Positions 46,119 to 55,479 are shown, counted from the first letter of the stretch. The stretch is 64,000 bases of DNA from Cohnella kolymensis (GCF_000829465.1 NZ_JXAL01000001.1:186001-250000); one strand, 5' to 3'. Numbers and translations: made by a program. The notes: generated from the sequence alone by a model not told the origin.

Positions 46119-46621
46119 ATGCTTTTAGGTAGAATCATACCTCCAACACTTGTTTGATAAGCCTTGCCGTATTCTACTTATCCCTTAACATAAAGGACCA
46201 GAAGGTTACGGACCCTACATCGGCAGCGTTTTTTCCCGGAGTCATTGCGGTGATTATGATCATTTGCTCGATTTTAATCGCCATAAGAGGGCTTCATGAC
46301 GCCTCTGCCGATGGGAAGGGCCCTGCAGCCGAACACGCTGAAGCAGAAATTGATTCCGACGACGACAACGTTCTGGAGAAGGAAATCATTTCAAAGAAGC
46401 AGATCAATCAACGAATTATGCTTTTTATCGGGGCGGTCTTGCTGTTCGCCATTCTGATGAATTATCTGAATTTTTTGATCGTTTCTTTTTTGTTTTTGCT
46501 TGTTTCGATGATTTTGCTGAGCAGGCAAAAAATGATCGTGAGCCTGATCGTATCGGTCATTTTCTCCGTAATTTTTTACTACGTTTTTGCTCATGTGTTC
46601 CATATTGTGTTTCCTTCGTAA
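46119..46621 (+). pseudogene. tctB: TctB-family small membrane subunit, frameshifted near start
   Basis: About 167 residues when restored. The ATG at 46119 (AGGTGA upstream) opens MLLGRIIPPTLV, then a stop appears. Adding one T at 46153-46155 continues as LISLAVFYLSLNIKDQ, a normal TctB start. Four membrane segments with an acidic loop (AEIDSDDDNVLEKE) follow. Small subunit of the tripartite tricarboxylate transporter, between tctC and tctA. Confidence 0.8.
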
Positions 46622-46633
46622 GGAGAGAATAAA

Positions 46634-48098
46634 ATGTTAAATGAAATTTTAACCCCCTTATTAGACATAAAGCTGCTTCTGCTTGTCGCCGTCGGCACGC
46701 TTTTCGGTGTACTGAAAGGAGCGCTGCCCGGCCTTTCGGTCACCATGGCCGTTACACTGCTCGTTTCTTTTACTTACACGTGGGATACTATTCCCGCCAT
46801 TGTACTGATGATCAGCGTTTATTTCGGCGGCGTTTACGGCGGAGCCCGATCCGCTATTTTGCTCAATATTCCGGGCTCTGCGTCTTCCCTGGCGGCGACT
46901 TTTGACGGATACCCGCTGACCAAAAGAGGCGAGGCGGGAATGGCCATCGGGATCTCGACGATTTATGCGATCATCGGCGGGCTCATTGGGCTGTTGGTAT
47001 TGTCGACAACCGCGCCTTACTTGGCGTCGCTTGCGCTAGGCTTCGCGCCGCGGGATTACTTCCTGATCATGTTTCTGGGTCTTCTGCTGGTGGGAAGTTT
47101 GAGCACCGATTATATGCCGAAATCGATTTTTTGTCGCGGGAGTGGGCATTATCCTCGGATTGGTAGGAATTGACACCTTAACTGCGGCAGAGCGGTTTAC
47201 ATTTGGAAATCTTGAGCTTAAGAGCGGAATAAACTACATTTCCTGTTTATTGGGTTTGTTCGGGCTGTCTGAAGTTTTAATTCAAATGCATAATCTGGGG
47301 AAAAGAAAAGTGGATGTCGTCATCGGAAAACTGTTGCCGCCATTAAACTATTATATAAGATTTCTTCCGCTGACCATCCGGACCGCGATCATCGGCGTCG
47401 TCGTCGGTGCCCTTCCAGGAGCCGGCGGCGAGGTGGGCTCCTTGCTGGCCTACGATCATGCGAAACGGACGGTGAAAAAACCGACGCGTCCGTTCGGCAA
47501 AGGGGCCTATGAAGGATTGGTCGCTCCGGAAACTGCGGTTATGTCCTCCATCGGCGGCGATATGATCCCTATGCTGACCTTGGGCATACCGGGAGACGCG
47601 GTTACCGCGGTCATTATCGGAGCGTTGACCATTCACGGGTTGACTCCGGGCCCGATGCTGCTCGTCGAAACGCCCGAATTGTTCTGGATCATTGTCGGGA
47701 CAGGAATGGTTTCCTTGTTGTTTGTTGCCTTGTGGGGCTTGTCCGCGCTTTCCTTTTTTGCAAAGGTGATCGCGATTCCGAAGCACATTTTGCTGCCGAT
47801 TATTATTTTCTTTACCGTTATAGGCTCTTACGGAACCAGCAACAGCGTGACGGATGTATATTGGATGATCGCCTTCGGGGTGGTCGGGTACTTCCTGAAG
47901 CTGTATAAATTTCCGCTTGGCCCGATGGTGCTGGGCATTATTTTGGGGCCGCAGATAGACGTGAATTTAAGAAGGGCGATTATTTCGGAGGAAGGAAGCT
48001 TACCGGGCTTCTTTACCAGCCTATTTACGCATCCGATCAGTCTTATCTTATCCCTTCTCGTGATTGTGATCCGTCATTACGCAAACCCCTATTTATAA
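46634..48098 (+). pseudogene. tctA: TctA-family large membrane subunit, frameshifted
   Basis: About 487 residues when restored. The major transport subunit, with 10-12 membrane helices. Family motifs: GVLKGALPGLSVTMAVTLL and YFGGVYGGARSAILLNIPG in the first part, VVGALPGAGGEVGSLLAY and MLTLGIPGDAVTAVI in the second. A T6 run (47127-47132) is one T too long. Removing it joins DYMPKSIF to VAGVGIILGLVGIDTLT. GGAGAGAA lies before the ATG at 46634. It completes the tctCBA operon and a terminator follows. Confidence 0.85.
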
Positions 48099-48145
48099 AA
48101 AGCTTAAAAACGGGCTGTTTGCGCTGAGAAGCCGCTAAATTGAAT

Positions 48146-48197
48146 GCACCCTTTAAATAGATATAGGAATTCTAATCTATTTTGGGGGTGCTTTTTT
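48146..48197 (+). terminator. Terminator of tctCBA
   Basis: GCACCC...AAATAGAT / ATCTATTTT..GGGGTGC stem followed by six T residues. Confidence 0.85.
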
Positions 48198-48244
48198 CTA
48201 TGACAATAAAAAAGACAAAAACTTAAAAGAATGAGTGAGAGTCT

Positions 48245-48970
48245 ATGCTGTACGCTGTGGTCTATACCTCTCTGACCGTATTGTATTTATTGAGTGTTTT
48301 TATGCCAGCACAACCTCTGAGTTATGCATCGGGAACGCTAGCGGTTGCAGCGCTGCTTATTTCCTCGCTGCGGGCGAGGGGCTTGTATTTTTACACGGGC
48401 CTTGTTTTTTTAATAGTCGGGGTTGTCCTTTTTTTATATAACGGACTGCCGCCGGTTCAATTTTTGGTTCAGTTTCAATCGATGCTGGGACTGCTGGGTT
48501 TGTTTATGGTGTTGCCTTCTATCAATTGGCTTATTTATATCGGACGCTTCGATAAAACCGTCAAGCAATTGTTCCAAAAGAAAGTAAGCCGTTGGGATCA
48601 ACTATATGGACGGGGCACGGCCGCATCGCAGCTGCTCGGCAACTTTTTGAACATCGCGACAATACCATTATTGGCCAAAGCTTTGCGTGCTTCGCTCAAC
48701 GGGCTCTCGGAACCGCAAATCCATCCGTTCCTGAGTCGCTGCTTGCTGCGGTCCTATGCGCTCGCTCTGACCTGGAGCCCGATGGAGGTTATGGTCAGCA
48801 AAAGCATTGATATCACGGGCGCCAAGTTTCTGGTCATTTTCCCGATTATGCTCGGGTTAACGGTGATTGTGGTTTTTGTTGACGTTAAACTATCTTCTTT
48901 TCGTTATAGGACGATTGCTTATTTGCCGAAATTTGAACTGCAGGAGTCCGACGCGAAAAACACTAACTGA
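48245..48970 (+). CDS. Polytopic membrane protein, N-terminal part
   Basis: A 241-residue sequence with five or six hydrophobic segments (LYAVVYTSLTVLYLLSVFMP, GLYFYTGLVFLIVGVVLF, LVIFPIMLGLTVIVVFVDV). Not recognised. It ends at a TGA (48968) and the same frame continues after it as a second membrane region. Two compensating indels (one T added at the TGA, one removed from T6 at 49001-49006) would give an uninterrupted helix LKIMLLALFFVVFIGILSAV, so this and the next entry are probably one transporter-like protein of about 450 residues. Located downstream of tctCBA in the island. Confidence 0.65.
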   Translation: MLYAVVYTSLTVLYLLSVFMPAQPLSYASGTLAVAALLISSLRARGLYFYTGLVFLIVGVVLFLYNGLPPVQFLVQFQSMLGLLGLFMVLPSINWLIYIGRFDKTVKQLFQKKVSRWDQLYGRGTAASQLLGNFLNIATIPLLAKALRASLNGLSEPQIHPFLSRCLLRSYALALTWSPMEVMVSKSIDITGAKFLVIFPIMLGLTVIVVFVDVKLSSFRYRTIAYLPKFELQESDAKNTN

Positions 48971-48994
48971 AAATTATGCTGCTCGCTCTTTTTT

Positions 48995-49603
48995 TTGTTG
49001 TTTTTTATAGGGATTTTATCCGCGGTGCAAATGGCGCTTCATTTAAGCTTTCTTCTTTCCGTTGTGCTGGTTCTGCCCTTTTACGCAGCCGTCTGGTCGC
49101 AATTACTTAAAAAAAGAAAACGATATTTTATGTTATTGACAAAAAGTTGGAAAAAACATACATCGGGGCTTTCCAATTACTTCTTTATGTTTCTAAGCGC
49201 CGGACTTTTTGTGAATATGCTGTCCGAAACCGGCTGGCTCCTCATGCTGGAAAGCTTTTTCCGTGAATACATAAATGCGCCCTCGGTTTTTTATCTTTTA
49301 ACGGCAGCCTTTTTTCTATTGATGTCTTTAATCGGGTTTCATCCTTTAATCGCCATTTCCCTTTTTTCCGAAATTATTTATTCCATGCTGAATGAAATAG
49401 CGATCGTACCCTTTACGATTGTGCTGATTACTTGCAGTTTGTCGACCGTTATGTACAGCCCCTTTAATCTGTCCGTATCTTTACTTTCCGACGAGCTGAA
49501 GATAAATCCTTATAAAATATCAAGCTGGAATATCGGCTTCGCCGTTTTCAATATTATGGTAAGCATTTACGCTGCGCTGCTGATTCATTCTATGTTTTAT
49601 TAG
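48995..49603 (+). CDS. Polytopic membrane protein, C-terminal part
   Basis: A 202-residue sequence with five or six hydrophobic segments (MALHLSFLLSVVLVLPFYAA, LLTAAFFLLMSLIGFHPLIA). It lacks a proper start: TTG at 48995 has no ribosome binding site. It most likely continues the preceding gene across a stop codon. The conserved-looking GFHPLIAISLFSEI and MYSPFNLSVSLLSDEL recall ion/carboxylate transporters, but no family is assigned. Confidence 0.55.
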   Translation: MLFFIGILSAVQMALHLSFLLSVVLVLPFYAAVWSQLLKKRKRYFMLLTKSWKKHTSGLSNYFFMFLSAGLFVNMLSETGWLLMLESFFREYINAPSVFYLLTAAFFLLMSLIGFHPLIAISLFSEIIYSMLNEIAIVPFTIVLITCSLSTVMYSPFNLSVSLLSDELKINPYKISSWNIGFAVFNIMVSIYAALLIHSMFY

Positions 49604-49930
49604 GCCGGCTGCTGAAATAAATTTTTCTGGCGACGGACGGTTAGCTGATACATGGTTCGGATCGGACCAACGGTCCGCTATACTATTACAATCCGGACAT
49701 CGCGACAGCGTACTAGAGTAAAAAGCGTTACTGGCAGTTATGTTGAAAAAATTCTTGTTTACTCCAAACATATTGAAGTCATCTTAAATTTTTAAAGCAC
49801 TGCTCCAGGAGATAAAGAAAAACCACAACCTCACGTGGTTATGGTCTCTCATGGTAGAGGCGAGGAGCGTCGAACCCCTGTCCAAAGTGATCGATAGAAT
49901 CGATTTTCATCAGGTTTACAAAGGAAGTGA
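49604..49930. other. Right junction of second catabolic island
   Basis: A 327-bp gap with no complete gene. 49640-49710 has some coding character on the plus strand (GPLYYYNPDIATAY, then a stop) and may be a gene remnant. A tmRNA-end-like segment at 49821-49900 is listed separately. Confidence 0.5.
49821..49900 (-). repeat. tmRNA (ssrA) 3'-end-like fragment B
   Basis: On the minus strand the segment reads ATCACTTTGGACAGG, GGTTCGACGCTCCTC, GCCTCTACCA: a T-arm (AGGGG / CTCCT, 7-base loop TTCGACG), an acceptor strand and CCA, then a terminator-like hairpin (ACCATAACC / GGTTGTGGT, TTTTTC). It resembles the last 50 or so bases of Firmicute tmRNA with a few changes. No full tmRNA fits, because a coding gene begins at once on its 5' side. 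Shares CATGGT(A/G)GAGGCGA with fragment A. Confidence 0.6.
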
Positions 49931-50143
49931 TCAAACCCCAGTCCGCTTCTTCTGATTGTTCGGCTTCTTCTTGATCTGGCTTTTCATCTTTTTCGTGTCT
50001 GTGCTGAAGTGGTCCTGTCTTGCCCCACCTTGCTTCTGCGCCTGCTTCTTCTTCTCCAGCATCGCTTTCATGGCATCCGCCAGGCTTACTTTCTTGAGCA
50101 CTGGTTGTTCCTCGGTGCCCGGTTTATTGTTATCTTCCATCAT
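49931..50143 (-). CDS. Small lysine/glutamine-rich protein
   Basis: A 70-residue, strongly basic protein (VLKKVSLADAMKAMLEKKKQ...TKKMKSQIKKKPNNQKK) without membrane segment or known domain. GGGGTGA precedes the ATG. It lies 16 bases after the DesR-type gene on the same strand. Possibly nucleic-acid binding by composition; function unknown. Confidence 0.65.
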   Translation of the reverse strand: MMEDNNKPGTEEQPVLKKVSLADAMKAMLEKKKQAQKQGGARQDHFSTDTKKMKSQIKKKPNNQKKRTGV

Positions 50144-50159
50144 GAATCACCCCAAAATT

Positions 50160-50759
50160 TTACTTGAACCATCCCTTGTCTTTGAAACGGGTAATGGCTT
50201 CGATCCGGTTGCTGACACCCAACTTATCAAGGATAACAGAGATATAATTCCTCACTGTGCCCGTTGTAAGATACAATTGCCCGGCGATTTCCTTTGTATT
50301 CTTGCCGTCGGCGATGAGTCCCAATACTTCCGTCTCCCGCTCCGTCAGAGGATTTTCGTCACCGTATGCGCCATCCACCAGCTCCGACGCATAGATGCGC
50401 CGGCCGTCCATGATGCTGCGGATCGCCCCGGCTAGCTCCTCACTCGGGCTGTCTTTTAACAAATATCCGTGTGCTCCTGCCTTCACAGCCCGCTCAAAAT
50501 ACCCCGTCCGAGCAAATGTCGTCAATATCATGACCTTGCACCCGAAACCTTTTAACGCCTCGGCTGCATCCAGTCCGCTCTTCCGCGGCATCTCGATATC
50601 CATGATGACGATGTCCGGCTTATGCAAGTGTACCAATTTCACAGCATCCTCGCCGTTGCTTGCTGTGCCGACGACCTTCATATCCTCTTCAAGGTCAAGC
50701 AGGGACGCAAGAGCGCCGAGCAGCATCCGCTGGTCCTCTGCAATCACGATTCGAATCAT
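50160..50759 (-). CDS. desR: DesR-type response regulator
   Basis: A 199-residue NarL/LuxR-class response regulator. Receiver domain with the phospho-acceptor Asp in PDIVIMDIEMP (about residue 54), acidic pair AEDQ near the start, Thr in MILTTFA and Lys in YLLKDSP. C-terminal LuxR HTH (LTERETEVLGLIADGKNTKE, GTVRNYISVILDKLG). It overlaps the kinase gene by ATGA. Together with the adjacent desaturase this matches the DesK/DesR cold-response system of Bacillus. Confidence 0.9.
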   Translation of the reverse strand: MIRIVIAEDQRMLLGALASLLDLEEDMKVVGTASNGEDAVKLVHLHKPDIVIMDIEMPRKSGLDAAEALKGFGCKVMILTTFARTGYFERAVKAGAHGYLLKDSPSEELAGAIRSIMDGRRIYASELVDGAYGDENPLTERETEVLGLIADGKNTKEIAGQLYLTTGTVRNYISVILDKLGVSNRIEAITRFKDKGWFK

Positions 50760-51892
50760 ATCCCTGCCTCCTTTTCCTGTGATCTGAAGACGTTCGGTAC
50801 CTTCATCCTAATTATCGTCCCAATCTCCGAAATAATTTGCATACTCCCGTTCACGAATTCCAGACGCTCTCTAATTCCCCTCAGCCCATGGCCTCTCGAG
50901 TACATGGATTCTCCGCCCATCCCGATCCCATTGTCCTTCACAGTCACAATAAGATCAGTCGAAGAAGGCTCGATCACAATCGAACAGGCGGTAGCGCTGC
51001 TGTGTTTGACGATGTTCGTAACAGCTTCCTTCACGCACATACTCAGCACATTTTCCGTCATCAGGGAGGTGTCCGCCAGCTTAGGGTCCCCTTCCAAGGT
51101 GAAATCGATCTGAGCGGCTTTCAGGATCTGCGAGATACGGAACATTTCATCTTCCAGCCTCGTGCCACGCATTTCAGTGACCAGTTCACGAACTTCCTTC
51201 AGTGCGGTTCTGGCGGTCTGGCGGACTTCGTCTATCTCGATCTGGCTTGTGCCGGATCTTTACCGATTAATTTCCCGGCGAGATCGCTTTTTAAACCGAT
51301 TAAAGACAGCTTCTGACCGAGGGTGTCGTGCAGATCCCGGGCAATTCTTTGGCGTTCTTCGAGCTTGACGAGCTCGGAAATTTTTTTTGTTGGCATCCTC
51401 CAGCTGGCCCTGCAGCTTTTCTCTCTTGTTCCGGTTATAGGTCGTGACGGGAAGGAGAATAACCGCAATCAGGCTGACCAGCACAAAAGGCAGCTGCGAC
51501 ACGAACACCGGGTTCTTGGAAATAAAGCCCCAGTTAATCGTCACAACCGTGCCGACAATATGAATGGTATACAACGTGATAAATCCGGCTTTATGCTGAA
51601 TGTTCCCGATGAAGAACGCCAAGAACAGAGCGAAGTACACATAGCCGAACATTAGGGTCATGGCGATCGAGATCACGATTTGCAGACTCGTCCAGAAGTA
51701 GATCAGCCACCCTTTGGAGACAAAGGACAGCACATAGCAAATAAAGAAAGTAATGATCATGACAATGCCGACAACCACCTCGTTAGTGGACGACGACCGG
51801 AATATAAAATAGAACGGAAGGATGTAGAAAACCACCCATACATACGGGCTTAGGCCCGTGCTTCTGTGAAAAATCTGATACCACTTCTGCAT
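50756..51892 (-). pseudogene. desK: DesK-type sensor histidine kinase, two frameshifts
   Basis: About 378 residues when restored. An N-terminal five-helix membrane sensor (SPYVWVVFYILPFYFIF...), then the phospho-acceptor His in RQRIARDLHDTLGQKLSLIG and a HATPase domain (VKEAVTNIVKHSSA, VKDNGIGMGG, GHGLRGIRERL). An A8 tract (51381-51388) is one A too long, and a base is missing at about 51240-51242; together the net frame is kept. Restored reading: NKKISELVKLEERQR and AREIDEVRQTARTALKEV or similar. In Bacillus DesK senses membrane thickness on cooling. Confidence 0.85.
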
Positions 51893-51947
51893 AGCCGCCC
51901 ACCCTTCTCGCTGATACCCTTCATTGTATATGAAAATAATTGAAAAA

Positions 51948-51969
51948 GGCAGGGTTTCTTCCCCCTGCC
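51948..51969 (-). terminator. Terminator of desaturase gene
   Basis: GGCAGGG / CCCTGCC stem. On the minus strand it is followed by TTTTTC, just past the desaturase stop codon. Confidence 0.8.
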
Positions 51970-51977
51970 GGCGTGCG

Positions 51978-52997
51978 TTATATATTGGATTCTACTTTGC
52001 CTGGTACACGCTCGATGTCTCTAAAGCCGACAAACGCTTTGTTGCGCTCGTCCCACAGACGGAAACGAAGCGACTTCAGGCTGCCGCGAATCGTGATCGT
52101 CGTTGCTTGATGGAGTGGCGGCGTCGCGTTGTGCGCCTTCTCCAGGTTATAATTCGGAACCTTCGGGCTTAAGTGATGCACATGATGGAATCCGATATTG
52201 CCGGTGATCCACTGCAGCAGCTTGGGAAGCTTATAGTACGAACTTCCGTCGACCGCCGCTTTTACGTAACTCCACTCGTCTTCATTTTCAAAATAGGAAT
52301 CCTCAAACTGATGCTGTACATAGAACAGCCAAATGCCCATCAGACCGGACACGAAGAAGATCGGACCTTGAACCATCAGAAAAGCCTGCCAGCCGATTGC
52401 CCAAATCATTACCGCATACAGAGCGACGATGGAGACATTGGTGATGTAAGTGTTGATGCGCTCTTTGCGCTTCGCCCCTTTGCGGTTGAACCGGTATTGG
52501 AAAAGAAATACGAATATCGGTCCCACTCCGAACATCATGAGCGGATTGCGGTAAATGCGGTAAGCGAGTCGGCGCCACACGGAAGCCTCGGCGTATTCGT
52601 CCACCGTCAGAACCCACATATCTCCTACGCCCCGTTTGTCGAGGTTGCTGCTTGTTGCATGATGAACCGAATGGCTATATTTCCACTGCCGGTAAGGAAC
52701 GAGTGTCAGGACGCCGGTTATGGTGCCCAGTATATCGTTAGCCAAGCGGCTTCGGAAGAACGATTGATGACAGCAGTCATGGAAAAGGATAAAAGTCCGC
52801 ACGACAAACCCTGCGGTTACGATCGAGATGGGGATTGTCAGCCAGTAGGATACGTCAAGGCTCAAATAGGCGGCATACCATAATACGAATAACGGTACGA
52901 CAGTGTTGATAATCTGTCTGATACTCGCTTTGGTGTCGGTTTTTTCATAAGGGGAGACATTCTTTTTCAGTTCTGAGATGTTGTTGGCGTGGGTCAT
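51978..52997 (-). CDS. des: Fatty acid (acyl-lipid) desaturase
   Basis: A 339-residue membrane di-iron desaturase that introduces a double bond into membrane phospholipid acyl chains. Three histidine boxes: HDCCH (about 80), HSVHH (about 117) and HHVHH (about 275). Four membrane helices. ATG 52997 has GAGGAGG 9-10 bases upstream; a TTG at 53015 lies inside that site. It is upstream of DesK/DesR with a terminator between, as in Bacillus subtilis, and a DesR-like palindrome lies 120 bases upstream. Confidence 0.93.
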   Translation of the reverse strand: MTHANNISELKKNVSPYEKTDTKASIRQIINTVVPLFVLWYAAYLSLDVSYWLTIPISIVTAGFVVRTFILFHDCCHQSFFRSRLANDILGTITGVLTLVPYRQWKYSHSVHHATSSNLDKRGVGDMWVLTVDEYAEASVWRRLAYRIYRNPLMMFGVGPIFVFLFQYRFNRKGAKRKERINTYITNVSIVALYAVMIWAIGWQAFLMVQGPIFFVSGLMGIWLFYVQHQFEDSYFENEDEWSYVKAAVDGSSYYKLPKLLQWITGNIGFHHVHHLSPKVPNYNLEKAHNATPPLHQATTITIRGSLKSLRFRLWDERNKAFVGFRDIERVPGKVESNI

Positions 52998-53116
52998 TGG
53001 ATGTTTCCTCCTCAAAATGACGCGCAGACTACGTTGTCGAACTTAGACGCAGCTTTCTAACTTAACTATAGAAGAAGCGTACTGTTCAATGTAGTCATAA
53101 GCGTCACATCGAGGAC

Positions 53117-53130
53117 ATGACAAATGTCAT
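53117..53130. promoter_or_regulatory. Palindrome upstream of desaturase, possible DesR site
   Basis: ATGACA-AA-TGTCAT, perfect arms with a 2-base centre, 120 bases before the desaturase start. A degenerate second half-site (TGACGCTTATGAC on the minus strand) follows toward the gene. Confidence 0.5.
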
Positions 53131-53141
53131 TAGGCGGAATT

Positions 53142-53855
53142 TTATTTGGTCGTTTGGTATTGTATCGTGCCGTCTTCCAAGAGACTGTATTGCATGCCTA
53201 CTGATGTAATGGCACGAATCATTTCGGCGCGGCTTTGTGTGTTCAACAGATTAACCTTCTGATTCAGGACATTAAAGTTATCTACGAGTGCAGGATTCTT
53301 GTTTTCTACGCTTGATAGCAGGTACGTGAGCTGTTCATGATAAACGGTTAAAGCCTGAATCTTGATATCATGCAGTTTTGCCACGGCTTCCGGAACGTCA
53401 CGACCGCTTAACTCCTTCACCATTTCGTGTAATCGGTTGAGGTATTGTTTTAGATTGGCTTCATACTTAGGATCCCTTTTCATCTTCTTGGGAAAGGAGG
53501 TAACCGCGTAGTTCATCATTTTTTGGAGCTCAGCGTCGCTGCTGTCAAAGCTGGATAGGTAGTCAAAGACAGCTTTTTGCTTGGGTGAAACCTGCTTTAA
53601 ATCCAAGTTCGTCGGCTGAGACGAAAAGTATGTCACTGCTCCGATTACAATGAGTCCGCACACCACAAGTGTGAACAGCCACCGCATTGTGGCTCGGACA
53701 AATCCTCTTGCTTTCTTCTTATTAGGAACCGAATAATAATCCGTTATGACCCGGTCCTCCACATAGCTATAATACGGATTTGCCTTTTTCCTGTTTGCTT
53801 CCTTTTGGGCTTTCATCATTTCTTTGCGGAACCGTCTTTGGTTGCTGTTTAACAT
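53142..53855 (-). CDS. Single-pass membrane protein of unknown function
   Basis: A 237-residue protein with a basic cytoplasmic N-terminus (QRRFRKEMMKAQKEANRKK), one membrane helix (about residues 60-82, WLFTLVVCGLIVIGAVTYF) and an external helical domain rich in charged residues. No known family. A strong GGAGG ribosome binding site lies upstream of ATG 53855. The topology suggests an envelope-associated role. Confidence 0.75.
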   Translation of the reverse strand: MLNSNQRRFRKEMMKAQKEANRKKANPYYSYVEDRVITDYYSVPNKKKARGFVRATMRWLFTLVVCGLIVIGAVTYFSSQPTNLDLKQVSPKQKAVFDYLSSFDSSDAELQKMMNYAVTSFPKKMKRDPKYEANLKQYLNRLHEMVKELSGRDVPEAVAKLHDIKIQALTVYHEQLTYLLSSVENKNPALVDNFNVLNQKVNLLNTQSRAEMIRAITSVGMQYSLLEDGTIQYQTTK

Positions 53856-54006
53856 CGTTTTTTCCCTCCAGCAAAAAAGACACCCGGCTCAAGCGTTTCT
53901 CCTGGAGGGACAGGCTTCGTCAGCTGAGACTAGTGTTCGACAAGGTATTCTACGAAAAACGTCAATTTCCTCTTTGTTCCGCCATCGTGCTCCGACAACA
54001 GCGCTC

Positions 54007-54046
54007 AAAAAAAGACGATCTGACCGACTGTTGTCGGTGGACCGTC
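54007..54046 (-). terminator. Terminator of carboxypeptidase-regulatory-like gene
   Basis: GACGGTC-CCGAC / GTCGG-GATCGTC stem. On the minus strand it is followed by seven T residues. Confidence 0.85.
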
Positions 54047-54057
54047 CTTTTAAGTAA

Positions 54058-55479
54058 TCACAAAGTAAAATCTCGCGTTATCGTCTGTCCCGGCGTGACG
54101 TTCAGTGTCTCGTCAATTGGCTGCCTGCCGTCGGCTTCTATCAATAGAGTATAGGAACCTGCAGGCGCATTGAGTTGGTACGTACCATTGTTATTGGTAT
54201 AAATCCGATTGATCATATTCCCGCTGCCATCCAGCACTTTAGCGGAAACATTAGGTATACCGGATCCGTCTGCTCGCTGAATTCTGCCGTCTATTATTCC
54301 GCCTTCTGCCATCACGATGTCGGCAATGGTTGGCGTTCCGTTAGTTACGGTTAAGTTGGACTTATAACCAAATTTATAGCCTTGTTCGGCTACGACTAAC
54401 GGATACGAACCAGCTTCTCTAACGGCAATATTATAAGCGCCTTGTGCGTTGGTCATATCGCCATAATAGCCGCCGCGATCCATCAGCCTAACCGTTGCAT
54501 TCGCTATGAGCTCATTTTCGAGAGTCACTTCCCCTTGAACGTTCAACTGCGGTTTATTGGAATCGGACTTCAGTTCCACTCCGGTTAAATCGCTATCTGT
54601 GACTCTGATTGTCGTCTGAGCGACTGCGCCATTAGACTGGCCGATTTGCAGTGTATATTCCCCAGGAGCAATGCCGGAGATCGTGAATTCGCCCTGCTCA
54701 TTGGTACCCTGCCAGTAACCGCCGATATTATGCGGATCTATTAGCGAAATCCCTTGGTGAGCCATCGCAGTGCCATCGGCAAAGGTCGCTTTCCCGGATA
54801 CAGTGAATGTCGGGACAGATAATTTTACTTGTAAGTCGGTGATATCCGAACCGTTAATCGTAATCTGTTTAGGCGAATCTACCTTGTAACCGTTGTAATA
54901 AAAGTGCACATCATAGGTACCGTTCGGTATCTGCTCAAATGTAAACGCGCCTGTCTCGGTATTGCCTGTGGTGCGGGGATAATGAGTACCGTTGCTGCTA
55001 ATTAACTCAAAGCCCGAGAAAAACGTTTTCCCGTTAACGTCCACCATGGTGCCCGATACACGGTGCTTCTCTACTGGAACGTTGGGCTTTTCCAGCTGGC
55101 TGATCCTCGCCTGCAGTTCGCTTATTTGGGCTTGCAAACCACCCGTGATGCCCTGTTGTTCGGCTAATTGTTGTTGCAGGGCAGCCACGTCATTATTAAC
55201 CTTAGATTGAAGTGATGCCGTCAATTCCTGTTGCTCGGCTAACAATCGTTTTATTTCGGTGATTTCAGCTGTTTGCTGCTGGTTTGTGGTATGGATAGAG
55301 TCTATGTCTTGCTGCTGTCCTGTGAAAACTCCTTGAATATCCGTCACAAATTGCTCCAATTTCAATACTCGCTGTGCGATGCTTTTTCCCGGATCTTCTG
55401 CTGCTGCAAAAGTCGCGGTTAAGAGTAAAATAACGCACAGTAATCCTCCGGTAAGCATCAAACGTTTTGTCCAGTTCAC
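54058..55479 (-). CDS. Secreted protein with coiled coil and carboxypeptidase-regulatory-like repeats
   Basis: A 473-residue exported protein. Signal peptide (residues about 1-28, ending TFAAAEDPGK), a coiled coil (about 30-135, glutamine-rich, QQQLAEQQGITGGLQAQISE) and four or five beta-sandwich CarboxypepD-regulatory-like repeats, each with a GTYxL or GxYxLxI core (GTYDVHFYYNG, GEYTLQIGQSNG, GTYQLNAPAG). Start GTG 55479 is favoured by GGGGGA 8 bases upstream; a longer reading to 55518 is not. A surface or spore-coat structural role is plausible. No catalytic residues are seen. Confidence 0.82.
   Translation of the reverse strand: MNWTKRLMLTGGLLCVILLLTATFAAAEDPGKSIAQRVLKLEQFVTDIQGVFTGQQQDIDSIHTTNQQQTAEITEIKRLLAEQQELTASLQSKVNNDVAALQQQLAEQQGITGGLQAQISELQARISQLEKPNVPVEKHRVSGTMVDVNGKTFFSGFELISSNGTHYPRTTGNTETGAFTFEQIPNGTYDVHFYYNGYKVDSPKQITINGSDITDLQVKLSVPTFTVSGKATFADGTAMAHQGISLIDPHNIGGYWQGTNEQGEFTISGIAPGEYTLQIGQSNGAVAQTTIRVTDSDLTGVELKSDSNKPQLNVQGEVTLENELIANATVRLMDRGGYYGDMTNAQGAYNIAVREAGSYPLVVAEQGYKFGYKSNLTVTNGTPTIADIVMAEGGIIDGRIQRADGSGIPNVSAKVLDGSGNMINRIYTNNNGTYQLNAPAGSYTLLIEADGRQPIDETLNVTPGQTITRDFTL

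Noticed and set aside
49821..49900. A functional tmRNA or tRNA gene
   Set aside because: Only the 3' end is recognisable. The 5' half and tag-peptide region are missing and a coding gene abuts it.
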